A stretch of 64,000 bases of DNA from an uncultured Alphaproteobacteria bacterium (GTDB lineage: Bacteria; Pseudomonadota; Alphaproteobacteria; Rhodobacterales; Rhodobacteraceae), in contig CAKMYZ010000010.1 in NCBI GenBank assembly GCA_929200255.1, positions 1 to 64,000 on the forward strand, written 5' to 3'. Made by a program: the position numbers and the translations under genes. Of the stretch, positions 45,332 through 54,920 are shown piece by piece. Numbering within the stretch: position 1 is the stretch's first letter; every line of letters begins with the position of its first letter. Under the pieces are notes generated by a model. The model was given only the letters and a program-made list of their open reading frames with translations. It was not told where the DNA came from and did no database searches.

Positions 45332-46216
45332 ATGATTACCTACAGCGCATTGACAACGATCACAGGCGAAGATGCGGCCTATCTGCTGGCGGATGCCTTA
45401 GAAGACCTGACGCCGGAACCCACGGGTGTCGGCGTTTTCGAGGTCGAGGATGGATCAGGGCTTTGGGAAGTGGGAGGCTACTTTACCGACCGCCCGGACG
45501 CTGGGGCCTTGGCCGTGCTGTCCGCGCTGTTTCATGCAAAGCCATTCACGATTTCGGACATCCCCGAACAGGATTGGGTGTCCAAGGTACAGCGCGAGCT
45601 GTCCCCGGTGAATGCTGGAAGGTTCTTTGTTTATGGTAGCCATGACGCAGACAAGGTGCCCGCTGATTGCGTCCCGCTGCTGATTGATGCGGCGATGGCT
45701 TTTGGCACCGGACATCACGGCACTACCAAAGGATGCTTAGAGGCGTTTGACGCGCTGCTGGCCGGCGGGTTTGCCGGTGGCAAGATCTTAGACATTGGAT
45801 GCGGTACGGCTGTTTTGGCCATGGCCGCTGCCAAAGTTCTGCCAGATTTCGTTTTGGCCAGCGACATTGATCCGGTCGCCGTTGAAGTTGCGGCTGCCAA
45901 TGTGATCAGCAACAATTTGGACAGCCGCGTGAATTGCGTTGTGGCTTCGGGCTTTGATGCACCAGAGCTAAACAATGGCGGGCCTTATGACCTTGTGTTT
46001 GCAAATATTCTCAAGGCGCCGCTGGTGGACCTCGCACCGGATATGGGATGCCATGTGGCGCCAGGCGGTTATGCGATTCTCTCGGGGATATTGAATGAAC
46101 AGGCGGATGCTGTGATCGAAGTTTATCAACAAAATGGGTTTAATCTTATCCAAAAGCGGGTTATTGTTGACTGGACAACGCTGACTCTCGGCAAAAAGCC
46201 ACCTATTTCAGGCTGA
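45332..46216 (+). CDS. prmA: Ribosomal protein L11 methyltransferase PrmA
   Basis: PrmA trimethylates lysines of ribosomal protein L11 with S-adenosylmethionine. The 294-residue protein has an N-terminal L11-binding domain and a C-terminal Rossmann domain with the SAM motif KILDIGCGTAVLAMAAAK, ASDIDPVAVEVA and the VFANILKAPLVDLAPD segment. The substrate-loop motif AFGTGHHGTTKGCLEAFDAL is also intact. The 142 bp before it holds only small frames without ribosome sites. Confidence 0.94.
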   Translation: MITYSALTTITGEDAAYLLADALEDLTPEPTGVGVFEVEDGSGLWEVGGYFTDRPDAGALAVLSALFHAKPFTISDIPEQDWVSKVQRELSPVNAGRFFVYGSHDADKVPADCVPLLIDAAMAFGTGHHGTTKGCLEAFDALLAGGFAGGKILDIGCGTAVLAMAAAKVLPDFVLASDIDPVAVEVAAANVISNNLDSRVNCVVASGFDAPELNNGGPYDLVFANILKAPLVDLAPDMGCHVAPGGYAILSGILNEQADAVIEVYQQNGFNLIQKRVIVDWTTLTLGKKPPISG

Positions 46217-46315
46217 TCCCTTCGTTACGAATGGAAATACCTTGTTTGATTACGAAACATTAGTGATCTTCTGGGGATAGTTAGTGAAGTGTGAATTTAT
46301 TTTGGAGGATCCAAG

Positions 46316-46660
46316 GTGCAAGCCAACGTTCCATTTGACAAGCGACTGAAGCGCATTGTGCGCCGTCATGATAGAATGGCCAACGGTGCCGTGAAGACCG
46401 TTAATGCTAACGGCCTGATCGTTGCGCGCCCACGGATGTACCGCCCGCGGTTCCCGCTGAAGGGGCTGATTGTCGTATTGTTCTTAGGTTTCCTCTTCAA
46501 GGGGTTCCTTTTTGCTTATCTTGGCGAAGCTGCTTATGGCGATCGTGTTGCGGCACTACAATCTGGTACAGTGATGGAGCAAGCCGGCGCATGGGTCATG
46601 CAGCCCGATGTGGCGACGGCTTTCATTGCTCAAGGTATCCAGGCGATCTTACCTCAGTAA
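46316..46660 (+). CDS. Conserved membrane hypothetical protein
   Basis: The 114-residue protein starts at a GTG after GGAGGA. It has a very basic N-terminus (residues 1-48, with FDKRLKRIVRRHDR), one transmembrane helix near 50-72 (LKGLIVVLFLGFLFKGFLFAYL), and a short C-terminal domain ending QGIQAILPQ. I do not recognise a domain; similar short proteins occur in roseobacters. A strong terminator follows, so the gene is likely a single transcript. Confidence 0.7.
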   Translation: MQANVPFDKRLKRIVRRHDRMANGAVKTVNANGLIVARPRMYRPRFPLKGLIVVLFLGFLFKGFLFAYLGEAAYGDRVAALQSGTVMEQAGAWVMQPDVATAFIAQGIQAILPQ

Positions 46661-46680
46661 GTATCTGACAGTTCAAAAGA

Positions 46681-46710
46681 AAAGGCCGCGCTTGAAATAG
46701 CGCGGCCTTT
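46681..46710. terminator. Bidirectional hairpin terminator
   Basis: An 11-bp stem AAAGGCCGCGC/GCGCGGCCTTT with an 8-base loop is followed by TCTTTG on the plus strand and preceded by A residues. It serves the membrane hypothetical gene and the convergent DUF1127 gene. Confidence 0.85.
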
Positions 46711-46734
46711 TCTTTGTTGGTGGGGTCGTTTGCC

Positions 46735-46950
46735 TTAGCGGATAATCCGTGTTGCAACCGCATCAATGTCGCCATGTGTCAGGCCGATATCGTCCAGCTC
46801 GCGTGCGCTAAGCTTGGACAGGGAGTTGCGTGTAATGCGCGCATCGTTCCATGCGGCAACGGTGCCAAACATGTTGATGAAGAAGCCAGAGATGCGACCT
46901 GCGGAGAGGCCGAGGGCGGGGCGGGATGTGTCAAAAGCGGCCATTGCCAT
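46735..46950 (-). CDS. DUF1127 domain protein
   Basis: This is a 71-residue small protein with the DUF1127 motif at its C-terminus (WNDARITRNSLSKLSARELDDIGLTHGDIDAVATRIIR). DUF1127 proteins are arginine-rich and linked in other alphaproteobacteria to phosphate, nitrogen and RNA regulation. Short hydrophobic N-terminal part. Its role here is unknown; the upstream hairpin at 46965 may affect expression. Confidence 0.88.
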   Translation of the reverse strand: MAMAAFDTSRPALGLSAGRISGFFINMFGTVAAWNDARITRNSLSKLSARELDDIGLTHGDIDAVATRIIR

Positions 46951-47255
46951 GTTCCTTAGGTTGGGGCTGCATCGCAGCCGTTTGTTCGATAAGCCGCAGG
47001 TAGTGTGAAAGAATGTCCCTTACCAGTGTCATTTTGGCATGGGTCATATGCGTTTTCAGCATGTCTCATTGGTTTGCGAGAGATGGCATAAAGTTATAAT
47101 TTACAATAGGTTAACATTGTCGCTTTTGGGCCGGAAAGAGGCGAAATCGATCCGCGCGTTTCAAGCTGCCCAATTTGCTATGGTTTTGAACACGCTTGGT
47201 CTTTGTTCGCCTTTTGTGCTAGTGCGATTGTAGAGAATAAGAAAAGAGGCGAGCA
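46951..47255. other. Intergenic promoter region of DUF1127 and ruvC
   Basis: This 305-bp gap holds a small hairpin (GGCTGC-ATC-GCAGCC, 46965-46979), an AT-rich segment around 47091-47115 fitting a ruvC promoter, and AAGAAAAGAGGCGAG as ruvC ribosome site. No gene is apparent. Confidence 0.5.
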
Positions 47256-47762
47256 ATGCGCGTTTTGGGGATTGATCCGGGCCTGCGCAACATGGGCTGG
47301 GGTGTGATTGAGGTCGCAGGACCGCGCATCGCGCATGTGGCAAATGGTGTGTGCTGCTCTGCGGGGGATGACCTCGCCAGTCGCCTTTTGTCACTTCACA
47401 CCCAGCTTTCCGCGGTGCTGCAACAACATACGCCAGATGCCGCGGCAGTTGAGCAGACCTTTGTAAATAAAGATGGAGTAGGCACCCTGAAGCTGGGTCA
47501 GGCGCGGGGCATCGCGATGCTGGTGCCTGCGCAGGCCGGCCTGGTTGTCGGGGAGTATGCGCCCAACGCGATCAAGAAGACCGTGGTAGGTGTCGGCCAT
47601 GCCGACAAGACGCAAGTTGCCCATATGGTGAAAGTCCAGTTACCGGGTGTGCAACTGGCGGGGCCTGATGCCACCGATGCCTTGGCGATTGCGATTTGCC
47701 ATGCCTTTCATCTGCAATCGGTGGGCAGTCTGGCCAAGGCGTTGGCGAGGGCTGGCGCATGA
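47256..47762 (+). CDS. ruvC: Holliday junction endonuclease RuvC
   Basis: RuvC resolves recombination junctions with RuvAB. The 168-residue nuclease starts [20 protein letters not shown] (first catalytic Asp), has [23 protein letters not shown] (Glu), [21 protein letters not shown], and the last acidic pair in [13 protein letters not shown]. It overlaps ruvA by 4 bases. Confidence 0.97.
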   Translation: MRVLGIDPGLRNMGWGVIEVAGPRIAHVANGVCCSAGDDLASRLLSLHTQLSAVLQQHTPDAAAVEQTFVNKDGVGTLKLGQARGIAMLVPAQAGLVVGEYAPNAIKKTVVGVGHADKTQVAHMVKVQLPGVQLAGPDATDALAIAICHAFHLQSVGSLAKALARAGA

Positions 47763-48418
47763 TTGGTAAGATTGCAGGTCTGTTAGAGTATCGCAGCACG
47801 GATCACGTGCTAATCGATGTGCGTGGTGTGGGGTATATTGTCTATGTCTCGGAACGTGTCATGGCTGGTCTGCCGGGCAATGGTGAGGCTGTGGCGTTGT
47901 TCACCGATTTGCTGGTACGGGAGGACAATCTGCAACTCTTTGGGTTCACGACGCTGGTCGAAAAGGAATGGCACCGCTTGCTGATGTCGGTACAGGGGAT
48001 CGGTGCAAAGGCCTCCATGGCGATTTTGGGCACTTTGGGCGCGGATGGTGTTAGTCGGGCGATTGCCCTGAGCGACTGGAACGCCCTTGCCAAGGCCAAG
48101 GGCGTTGGCCCCAAAACGGCGCAACGCGTCACGATTGAATTGAAGGACAAAGCGCCCGGTGTGATGGTGATGGGTGGCACGATGGCACAGGCGCAGGGTG
48201 ATGCGGTCATTGAGGTTGAGCCTTCCGCGCCGGTGCAACAAACCGTGGCGCCGCAAACGAATGCGGCCTCTGCCGAGGCCCTTTCAGCATTGGGCAACCT
48301 TGGCTACGCGCCGGGCGAAGCGGCAAGTGCTGTCGCCGAAGCTGCTGGTGCAGCGCCAGAGGCGGACACATCCGCGCTGATCCGTGCCGCCTTGAAGCTG
48401 CTTGCGCCAAAGGGGTAG
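47759..48418 (+). CDS. ruvA: Holliday junction DNA-binding protein RuvA
   Basis: RuvA forms the tetramer that holds a four-way junction for the RuvB motor. The 219-residue protein begins [30 protein letters not shown], contains the helix-hairpin-helix regions [14 protein letters not shown] and [16 protein letters not shown], and ends with the mobile RuvB-contacting domain ([19 protein letters not shown]). The linker is longer than in E. coli. Confidence 0.97.
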   Translation: MIGKIAGLLEYRSTDHVLIDVRGVGYIVYVSERVMAGLPGNGEAVALFTDLLVREDNLQLFGFTTLVEKEWHRLLMSVQGIGAKASMAILGTLGADGVSRAIALSDWNALAKAKGVGPKTAQRVTIELKDKAPGVMVMGGTMAQAQGDAVIEVEPSAPVQQTVAPQTNAASAEALSALGNLGYAPGEAASAVAEAAGAAPEADTSALIRAALKLLAPKG

Positions 48419-48427
48419 GGGGAAGCC

Positions 48428-49447
48428 ATGGACCAACCTGACCCCACCTTGCGCCCTGATCCGCAGCCCGAAGACGCCGACCGCGCCTTGCGCCCGCAGA
48501 CACTGGATGCGTTTATCGGGCAGAAAGCGGCACGGGCGAACCTGTCAGTTTTTATCGAAAGCGCCCGCCGTCGTGGCGAAGCGATGGATCATACGCTGTT
48601 TCACGGCCCCCCCGGTTTAGGCAAGACCACCTTGGCGCAAATCATGGCTCGCGAACTTGGCGTGAATTTCCGCATGACCTCTGGCCCAGTGCTGGCCAAA
48701 GCCGGTGACTTGGCAGCGATCCTCACCAACCTCGAAGCGCGTGACGTGTTGTTCATTGATGAGATTCACCGGCTGAACCCAGCTGTAGAAGAGGTGCTTT
48801 ATCCCGCGCTTGAGGATTTCGAGCTGGATTTGGTGATTGGCGAGGGCCCGGCGGCCCGCACCGTGCGGATTGAGCTGCAGCCCTTTACACTTGTCGGGGC
48901 AACCACGCGGATGGGCTTGCTGACGACGCCGCTGCGTGATCGTTTTGGGATACCGACGCGACTGGAGTTTTATTCGGAAGATGAGTTGCATCAGATTGTC
49001 ACGCGCGGTGCGCGCCTGATGGGCGCACCTGCGTCCGACGACGGTGCGCGCGAGATTGCGCGCCGTGCCCGTGGCACGCCGCGCATCGCGGGCCGCTTGT
49101 TGCGCCGGGTTGTCGATTTCGCGATTGTGGAAGGTGACGGGACCGTGACACAGGCGATCGCGGACCTTGCGCTGACACGGCTTGGTGTTGATCATTTGGG
49201 TCTTGATAATGCCGACCGCCGCTATCTGCGCCTGATCGCGGAAAGCTATGGTGGTGGGCCGGTTGGTGTCGAGACACTCTCGGCCGCGCTGTCGGAAAGT
49301 CGCGACAGCCTGGAAGATGTGATCGAACCATACCTGCTGCAAAAAGGTCTGATCCAGCGCACGCCACGTGGGCGTATGCTGGCGCAGGCGGCGTGGGCAC
49401 ATCTGGGATTGGATGTGCCAAAGTCGCAAACGGATTTGTTTGGTTGA
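48428..49447 (+). CDS. ruvB: Holliday junction helicase RuvB
   Basis: This is an AAA+ motor that drives branch migration, 339 residues. Walker [17 protein letters not shown], Walker [26 protein letters not shown], sensor 1 [20 protein letters not shown], arginine finger [13 protein letters not shown], and the C-terminal winged helix ([19 protein letters not shown]) are all present. It begins 9 bp after ruvA. Confidence 0.98.
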   Translation: MDQPDPTLRPDPQPEDADRALRPQTLDAFIGQKAARANLSVFIESARRRGEAMDHTLFHGPPGLGKTTLAQIMARELGVNFRMTSGPVLAKAGDLAAILTNLEARDVLFIDEIHRLNPAVEEVLYPALEDFELDLVIGEGPAARTVRIELQPFTLVGATTRMGLLTTPLRDRFGIPTRLEFYSEDELHQIVTRGARLMGAPASDDGAREIARRARGTPRIAGRLLRRVVDFAIVEGDGTVTQAIADLALTRLGVDHLGLDNADRRYLRLIAESYGGGPVGVETLSAALSESRDSLEDVIEPYLLQKGLIQRTPRGRMLAQAAWAHLGLDVPKSQTDLFG

Positions 49448-49484
49448 TCCGTTCGGAACCTCCGGCGGGCGTTTGAAAGGCAAG

Positions 49485-50105
49485 ATGATGGCGGATGCCG
49501 CGCACCTCTTTACCCGAGCTGATGGGGCTTATGCCTTTGCCCGTTGGGGCCGTCCAATTGTGCCGGTCGTCTTTGGTGTGGATGATACTACGCTGGCTGT
49601 GTTCAAGGGGGCCATTGAAGCGGTCGTCACCTTGGCCAATCATCAGATGGCCGAGACCGACCCTGAGCTGGGTGCAAATTTTATGACGTTCTTTTGCCGG
49701 GACTGGGCGGAACTGTCAGAGGTGCCACATCTGGATCAGCTGGTGCCCGATTTGGGGCCACTTGTGATCAAGCTGCAAAAGGCGGATGCCAACCAGTACC
49801 GGATTTTCCGTTTTGATGAGGCCGGTGCGATCCGTGCTGTCTTCGTGTTTTTGCGGCTGGATGCTCATATGGCGCAAGCGGCGGCAGATACGCTGGCACT
49901 TTCGCAGGCCGTGCAGGCAATCCTTTTGTGGTCGGATGCGGCCTTTGATGACATGCCGCCCTTGGCGATGATCGATGGGAAGGCCGTGCTGCGCCCAGAG
50001 ATCGCCGATGTCGTCCGTGCCGCCTATGATCCGGTGATGCCCGCTGCGGCCCGGGATGCCAGCCATGCCTTGCGTTTGGCGGCAAGGTTGCCCCAGCCGT
50101 CATGA
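49485..50105 (+). CDS. Conserved protein between ruvB and ybgC, unknown function
   Basis: This is a 206-residue protein without signal peptide or membrane helices. Sequence includes FTRADGAYAFARWGRPIVPVVFGVDD, TLANHQMAETDPELGANFMTFFCRDWAEL, a stretch ending DEAGAIRAVFVFLRL, and ALSQAVQAILLWSDAAF. I do not recognise a named family. Starts (ATG 49485 or 49488) follow AAGGCAAG. Its stop overlaps ybgC, and roseobacters often keep a gene here, so a role linked to envelope or recombination operons is possible but unproven. Confidence 0.75.
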   Translation: MMADAAHLFTRADGAYAFARWGRPIVPVVFGVDDTTLAVFKGAIEAVVTLANHQMAETDPELGANFMTFFCRDWAELSEVPHLDQLVPDLGPLVIKLQKADANQYRIFRFDEAGAIRAVFVFLRLDAHMAQAAADTLALSQAVQAILLWSDAAFDDMPPLAMIDGKAVLRPEIADVVRAAYDPVMPAAARDASHALRLAARLPQPS

Positions 50106-50488
50106 CCCACAGCTTTCCCATACGCGTCTATTATGAAGACACTGATCTGGCGGGCATTGTCTATTATGCCAACTACCTCAAATTCATTGAACGCGCCCGC
50201 AGTGAGTGGGTGCGTGATCTTGGCGTCGATCAAAAGCAGATGAAGGCTGACGGGCATGTCTTTGCGGTGCGCCGGGTCGAGGCTGACTATCTTGCGCCTG
50301 CGCACTACGATGATGAGCTGCGGGTTGAGACGGTGATGCAGCCCGGATCAGGCGCCCGGCTTGTCGTCCGGCAGGATGTGAAACGCGGCGATCTGTTGTT
50401 GTTTTCAGCGATAGTGACCATCATTTGCATGACCACAAAGGGCGCGCCGGCCCGTTTGCCAGCGGCAATCCGCTGCTTGAACCCATAA
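50102..50488 (+). CDS. ybgC: Tol-Pal system acyl-CoA thioesterase YbgC
   Basis: This 128-residue hotdog-fold thioesterase of the 4-hydroxybenzoyl-CoA type is standard at the head of tol operons. The signature FPIRVYYEDTDLAGIVYYANYLKFIERARSEWVRDLGV holds the catalytic Asp (EDTDLAGIVYY). It is translationally coupled to the preceding gene and lies 114 bp before tolQ. Confidence 0.94.
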   Translation: MTHSFPIRVYYEDTDLAGIVYYANYLKFIERARSEWVRDLGVDQKQMKADGHVFAVRRVEADYLAPAHYDDELRVETVMQPGSGARLVVRQDVKRGDLLLFSAIVTIICMTTKGAPARLPAAIRCLNP

Positions 50489-50602
50489 AAACCTGACGTT
50501 TTTTACAGATGTGATGCGGGATTGGTTGGATTTCCCCGCGCCAATGCGGTAGGTTTGCCCATAATCAGAGCCCACAACAGGGCCAACAGGCAGAGCAGGC
50601 AT

Positions 50603-51277
50603 ATGGAAGTAGCACAGGAATTTACCATGTGGGCGCTATTCGCGCGCGCCACAATTACCGTTAAAATCGTGATGATCATGCTGATTGCAGCCTCCATCTG
50701 GTGTTGGGCCGTGATCATCGACAAGACGTTGCAATATCGCCGGGCCCGCGCCGAGGCAGATGTTTTTGACCGTTCTTTCTGGTCGGGCGAGCCGTTGGAC
50801 GCGCTTTTTGATCAGATTGGCGCCGATCCGGAGGGTCAGTCCGAAAAGATCTTTGCCGCCGGTATGACCGAATGGCGCAGGTCACACAGGCAGGACGGCG
50901 GCCTGATCGCGGGGGCCACAGCCCGGATTGACCGGTCCATGGATGTAGCGATTGCCAAGGAAGGCGCGCGCTTGCAAAAGGGTTTGCCTGTTTTGGCAAC
51001 CGTTGGGTCGACCGCCCCGTTTGTCGGTCTTTTCGGTACGGTCTGGGGCATCATGAATGCGTTTATTGAGATTGCCGAAGCCCAGACCACGAACCTAGCC
51101 GTTGTTGCCCCCGGTATTGCAGAGGCGTTGCTGGCGACGGGTTTGGGCCTTCTTGCCGCTATTCCGGCCGTCATCTATTATAACAAGTTTTCGTCTGATG
51201 CCGATCAGATCGTTGGCGGCTATGAAGCCTTTGCCGATGAATTCGCCACGATCCTTAGCCGCCAGTTGGATAGCTGA
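50603..51277 (+). CDS. tolQ: Tol-Pal inner-membrane protein TolQ
   Basis: TolQ is a proton-channel subunit that energises TolA to keep the outer membrane attached during division. The 224-residue protein has three membrane helices (ARATITVKIVMIMLIAASIWCW; VLATVGSTAPFVGLFGTVWGIMNAF; ALLATGLGLLAAIPAVIYYNKF). The GTVWGIM wording and conserved prolines are typical. The ATG at 50603 is chosen over upstream frames; it follows GAGCAGG. Confidence 0.95.
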   Translation: MEVAQEFTMWALFARATITVKIVMIMLIAASIWCWAVIIDKTLQYRRARAEADVFDRSFWSGEPLDALFDQIGADPEGQSEKIFAAGMTEWRRSHRQDGGLIAGATARIDRSMDVAIAKEGARLQKGLPVLATVGSTAPFVGLFGTVWGIMNAFIEIAEAQTTNLAVVAPGIAEALLATGLGLLAAIPAVIYYNKFSSDADQIVGGYEAFADEFATILSRQLDS

Positions 51278-51279
51278 TC

Positions 51280-51756
51280 ATGGGTGCCGGAGTGATGAAA
51301 TCGGGCAATGACGGGGGCAGGCGGCGCCGTCGCCGCTCCCGTCGCGGACAGCCGATGTCAGAGATCAACGTCACACCCTTTGTGGATGTGATGTTGGTGC
51401 TGTTGATCATTTTCATGGTCGCGGCCCCTTTGTCAGTTGTCGGTGTGCCGGTCGAATTGCCCGAAACCTCTGCCACCGCTTTGCCGGGCGATGAAGAAGA
51501 ACCACTGACCGTCACCATCACCAATGATGGCCGTGTCATGATCCAGGAAACCGAAACGCCCGAAGATACGCTGGTCACCCGCTTGCAAGCCATCGCGGCA
51601 GAGCGGACGAGCGACAAGATTTTCCTGCGCGCCGATGGCCGCAATGACTGGAACCGCGTGGCCCAGATCATGGGCCTGCTGAATGCCGGTGGTTTTTCTG
51701 ACATCGGTTTGGTTACTGATATTGCTGGCCCTGCGCCGGACGCTGCTGACGGGTAG
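51280..51756 (+). CDS. tolR: Tol-Pal inner-membrane protein TolR
   Basis: TolR completes the proton channel with TolQ. The 158-residue protein has a basic N-terminal stretch (GGRRRRRRSRRG), one helix with the proton-carrying Asp (NVTPFVDVMLVLLIIFMV) and a periplasmic domain (VPVELPETSATALP, IFLRADGRNDWNRVAQIMGLLNAGGF). It starts 3 bp after tolQ. Confidence 0.95.
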   Translation: MGAGVMKSGNDGGRRRRRRSRRGQPMSEINVTPFVDVMLVLLIIFMVAAPLSVVGVPVELPETSATALPGDEEEPLTVTITNDGRVMIQETETPEDTLVTRLQAIAAERTSDKIFLRADGRNDWNRVAQIMGLLNAGGFSDIGLVTDIAGPAPDAADG

Positions 51757-51759
51757 ATC

Positions 51760-52872
51760 ATGGCGACGCCGGGCACCTTCATCTCTGCTGTTGGCCATTC
51801 GGGGCTGATTGTCTGGCTGATCCTTGGCTGGGGCTTTGATGCTGAGCCCTTGCAGATTGAGACGATGGATGTTTCGGTGATTTCGGGCGAAGAATTTGAA
51901 CAGATGCGCGCGCGCACCAGCCCTGACCCCGGCGCGGCTGATCCAGAGGCCCCGGTCCCGCCAGAGGTGGACGAGAGGCCACCACCTGCACCGGCCGAGG
52001 AAGAACCCACCGAAACAGCGCCACCACCAGAGCCGGTAGAGCAGCCGGTTGACGAGACGCCGCCGCCGCCGCCGCCAGAGCCTTTGGTGACGGAAGCGGA
52101 TGATCAACCGCCGTCAGAACCATCGGTGCCCGCTGATCCACCTCTTACCCCGGAGATTGCCGTGAGCGAGGAGGCAACACCGCCACAAGCGACCACCGTC
52201 GCTTCGCAAATCACGGCCCCGCCACCGCCTGATGCCAATGTCGATGACATCGTGATCGAAGAAGTTGTGCCGGATGACAGCGTGGAACCGGAGGTGGTCG
52301 AGGAAGAACAGGATGCGACGGCACCCGAGGAAACGACCACTGCGATTGTGATTGAGGATTTGGCACCGCGCACATCAGTGCGCCCATCGGCACGGCCCAA
52401 TCGTCCTGCGCCGCCGCCGGAACCAGAGCCGGAGGAGACGGAGGTCGCCGAGGCAGAGCCTGCGCCAGCTGAACCGGAGACGAGTGAGGACGATGTTGCA
52501 GCGGCCCTAGAGGCGGCGCTGAACACCACCGATGCTCCTGCGGTTGCTGCAGGCCCGCCAATGACCGGCGCGGAACGCGACAGTTTCCGCATTTCCGTGA
52601 ACCGGTGTTGGAACGTTGACACCGGCTCGGTTGCTGCCCGCGTGACAGTTGAAGTTGGTTTCAGTCTTGACCGTGACGGCAAAGTTCAGGGCAACGAAGT
52701 GCGATTGATATCGTCTGACGGTGACCCGTCTGCGACCAACACAGCCTTTGAGGCCGCGCGTCGCGCGATCTTGCGCTGCCAGTCGGGAGGATATGAACTG
52801 CCAGTGGACAAATACGATCAATGGAAGGACGTTGTTATCACATTTGATCCCAGTGGTATGCGTCTGAGGTAG
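51760..52872 (+). CDS. tolA: TolA-like energy transducer
   Basis: The 370-residue protein spans the periplasm. An N-terminal membrane helix (FISAVGHSGLIVWLILGWG with the SHLS-type position) is followed by a very long Pro/Glu/Ala-rich region (residues about 50-260, with PPPPPPEP), and a C-terminal TonB/TolA-like domain (SFRISVNRCWNVDTGSVAARVTVEVGFSLDRDGKVQGNEV, AARRAILRCQSGGYELPVDKY). It links TolQR to Pal/TolB. The linker is proline-rich rather than the Ala/Lys helix of E. coli TolA, as usual in alphaproteobacteria. Confidence 0.88.
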   Translation: MATPGTFISAVGHSGLIVWLILGWGFDAEPLQIETMDVSVISGEEFEQMRARTSPDPGAADPEAPVPPEVDERPPPAPAEEEPTETAPPPEPVEQPVDETPPPPPPEPLVTEADDQPPSEPSVPADPPLTPEIAVSEEATPPQATTVASQITAPPPPDANVDDIVIEEVVPDDSVEPEVVEEEQDATAPEETTTAIVIEDLAPRTSVRPSARPNRPAPPPEPEPEETEVAEAEPAPAEPETSEDDVAAALEAALNTTDAPAVAAGPPMTGAERDSFRISVNRCWNVDTGSVAARVTVEVGFSLDRDGKVQGNEVRLISSDGDPSATNTAFEAARRAILRCQSGGYELPVDKYDQWKDVVITFDPSGMRLR

Positions 52873-52975
52873 GCAAAGGCACGCGCAGGTGAGGAGACAC
52901 GGATTTTTCCCCCTGCTAGAATGAAGACAGAAAGAGCAAGTTGGGGGCACACCCTCGCAAGGCGGAGTAGGCAAG

Positions 52976-54292
52976 ATGATGAAACGACTTTTGACACTAT
53001 TGGTGGCTTTGCTGTTGGCGGGGCCGTTGCTCGCGCAGAGTGGGCCGTTGCGCCTGACCATTACCGATGGCGTGATCGAGCCAATCACCTTTGCTGTCCC
53101 CAGCTTTGAGGCCGAGAGCCCCGCCGCCCAGCAAGCTGCCACTGACATTTCGCGCCTTGTCGTGCAGGATCTGGCGGGTACAGGATTGTTCCGCGAAGTG
53201 CCCTCGACGGCCTTTATCTCTCAGGTCAGCTCATTCGCGCAACCGGTCGCCTTCCCCGATTGGCGCGCGATCAATGCGCAGGCCCTGATTGTCGGTGCTG
53301 TCACTGTCAGCGGGGAACAACTGGTGGTGAAGTTCCGCCTTTATGATGTGTTCTCGGGTCAGGAACTGGGTCAGGGTCTTCAGTTTGCAGGCACTGTTGG
53401 TGGATGGCGCCGCATGGGGCACAAGGTTGCGGATGCGGTTTATAGCCGGATCACGGGCGAAGGTGGCTATTTTGATAGCCGTGTTGTCTTTGTCTCCGAG
53501 AGCGGCCCAAAGGATAATCGTCAAAAGCGCCTGGCGATCATGGATTTTGATGGTGCCAACGTACAGTTTCTGACCGATAGCAGCAACATCGTGCTGGCCC
53601 CACGGTTTTCGCCCAATGGCGACCGGGTGCTTTATACCAGCTTTGAAAGTGGGTTTCCCCGTATCAATGTTCTGAACGTCGCCAATGTGGGTCGGCAGCA
53701 GCTGCAAACGGCAGCAGGCGAGATGGCTTTCAGTCCACGCTTTTCGCGGGATGGGCGGCAGGTGATCTATAGCCTGTCCAATGGCGGCAACACGGATATC
53801 TATCGCACTGATCTGACGACCGGTCAGCACCTGCGCCTGACCCAAACCCCATCGATTGAGACAGCGCCCAGCCTGTCACCCGACGGCAGTCAAATTGTGT
53901 TTGAAAGTGATCGCTCGGGCACCCAGCAGCTTTACGTGATGTCCGCCAATGGTGGCGAAGCGCGCCGGATTTCCTTTGGTGAAGGGCGCTATGGCTCGCC
54001 CGTCTGGTCACCGCGCGGTGATCTGGTGGCCTTTACCAAGCAGAATGCGGGCCGCTTCCACATCGGCGTGATGCGGGTGGACGGATCAGAGGAACGTTTG
54101 CTGACATCGTCTTTCCTTGATGAGGGGCCATCATGGTCGCCCAACGGGCGTGTGATCATGTTCACCCGCGAGACCCAGGGGGCCGGGGGCACGTCGTCGC
54201 TTTATTCTGTTGATATCTCGGGCCGCAATCTCAAGGCGGTACCTTTGCAAGGTGGGGGGTCTGATCCATCATGGGGGCCGTTGCAACCGTAA
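52976..54292 (+). CDS. tolB: Tol-Pal periplasmic beta-propeller protein TolB
   Basis: TolB is a 438-residue periplasmic protein that shuttles between Pal and TolA. It has a signal peptide ending LLAGPLLAQ, an N-terminal domain ([25 protein letters not shown]) and six propeller repeats typified by [59 protein letters not shown] and [15 protein letters not shown]. An ATG pair at 52976 is used; GGCGGAGTAGGC is upstream. Confidence 0.97.
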   Translation: MMKRLLTLLVALLLAGPLLAQSGPLRLTITDGVIEPITFAVPSFEAESPAAQQAATDISRLVVQDLAGTGLFREVPSTAFISQVSSFAQPVAFPDWRAINAQALIVGAVTVSGEQLVVKFRLYDVFSGQELGQGLQFAGTVGGWRRMGHKVADAVYSRITGEGGYFDSRVVFVSESGPKDNRQKRLAIMDFDGANVQFLTDSSNIVLAPRFSPNGDRVLYTSFESGFPRINVLNVANVGRQQLQTAAGEMAFSPRFSRDGRQVIYSLSNGGNTDIYRTDLTTGQHLRLTQTPSIETAPSLSPDGSQIVFESDRSGTQQLYVMSANGGEARRISFGEGRYGSPVWSPRGDLVAFTKQNAGRFHIGVMRVDGSEERLLTSSFLDEGPSWSPNGRVIMFTRETQGAGGTSSLYSVDISGRNLKAVPLQGGGSDPSWGPLQP

Positions 54293-54372
54293 CGAAGCGT
54301 GATTCCCTTGCGCGTAAAGTCGTGCTAGAGTGCAAAGAAAATAGAGCAGTCAGAAAAACAGGATGAAATCCA

Positions 54373-54900
54373 ATGACACTAGTGAGCAAAACGGCGGTAA
54401 TGCTTTTGGTGCTGGCCACGGCGGCCTGCACAAACCCTGATCGCTTTGGCGGCGGGGCTGGCGGTGCGGGGGGTGGCGCTGATGGCGCTGGCCTGAATGG
54501 TGGTGTGGCCGGATCGGCCAGTGATCCAAGCAGCCCGCTATTCTTCAATCAGACTATTGGTGATCGTGTTCTCTTTGCGGTTGACACATCGACGATCACA
54601 CCCGAGGGCCGTACCATCCTTGATGGTCAGGCCCAGTGGTTGCTGACAAATGCGGATTACCGTGCTGTGGTCGAAGGCCACGCCGATGAACAGGGCACAC
54701 GCGAATACAACCTTGCGCTTGGTCAGCGTCGCGCCAATGCGGTGCGTGAATACCTTGTGTCGCGCGGCGTGCCTGCGTCCCGCTTGCAGGTGACGAGCTA
54801 CGGCAAAGAGCGTCCTATTCAGGTTTGTTCAAACGAATCTTGCTATGCGCAGAATCGCCGCGCCGTCACGGTGCTGTCGTTCTCGGCGATCACCAGCTGA
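54373..54900 (+). CDS. pal: Peptidoglycan-associated lipoprotein Pal
   Basis: Pal is an outer-membrane lipoprotein that anchors the envelope to peptidoglycan. The 175-residue precursor has a lipobox LATAAC (Cys about 19), a glycine-rich linker (GGGAGGAGGGADG), and an OmpA domain with VLFAVDTSTITPEGRTIL, VEGHADEQGTREYNLALGQRRANAVREYL and QNRRAVTVL. Closest partner is TolB just upstream. Confidence 0.97.
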   Translation: MTLVSKTAVMLLVLATAACTNPDRFGGGAGGAGGGADGAGLNGGVAGSASDPSSPLFFNQTIGDRVLFAVDTSTITPEGRTILDGQAQWLLTNADYRAVVEGHADEQGTREYNLALGQRRANAVREYLVSRGVPASRLQVTSYGKERPIQVCSNESCYAQNRRAVTVLSFSAITS

Positions 54901-54920
54901 TCAGACCAAAGGAAACCCCC

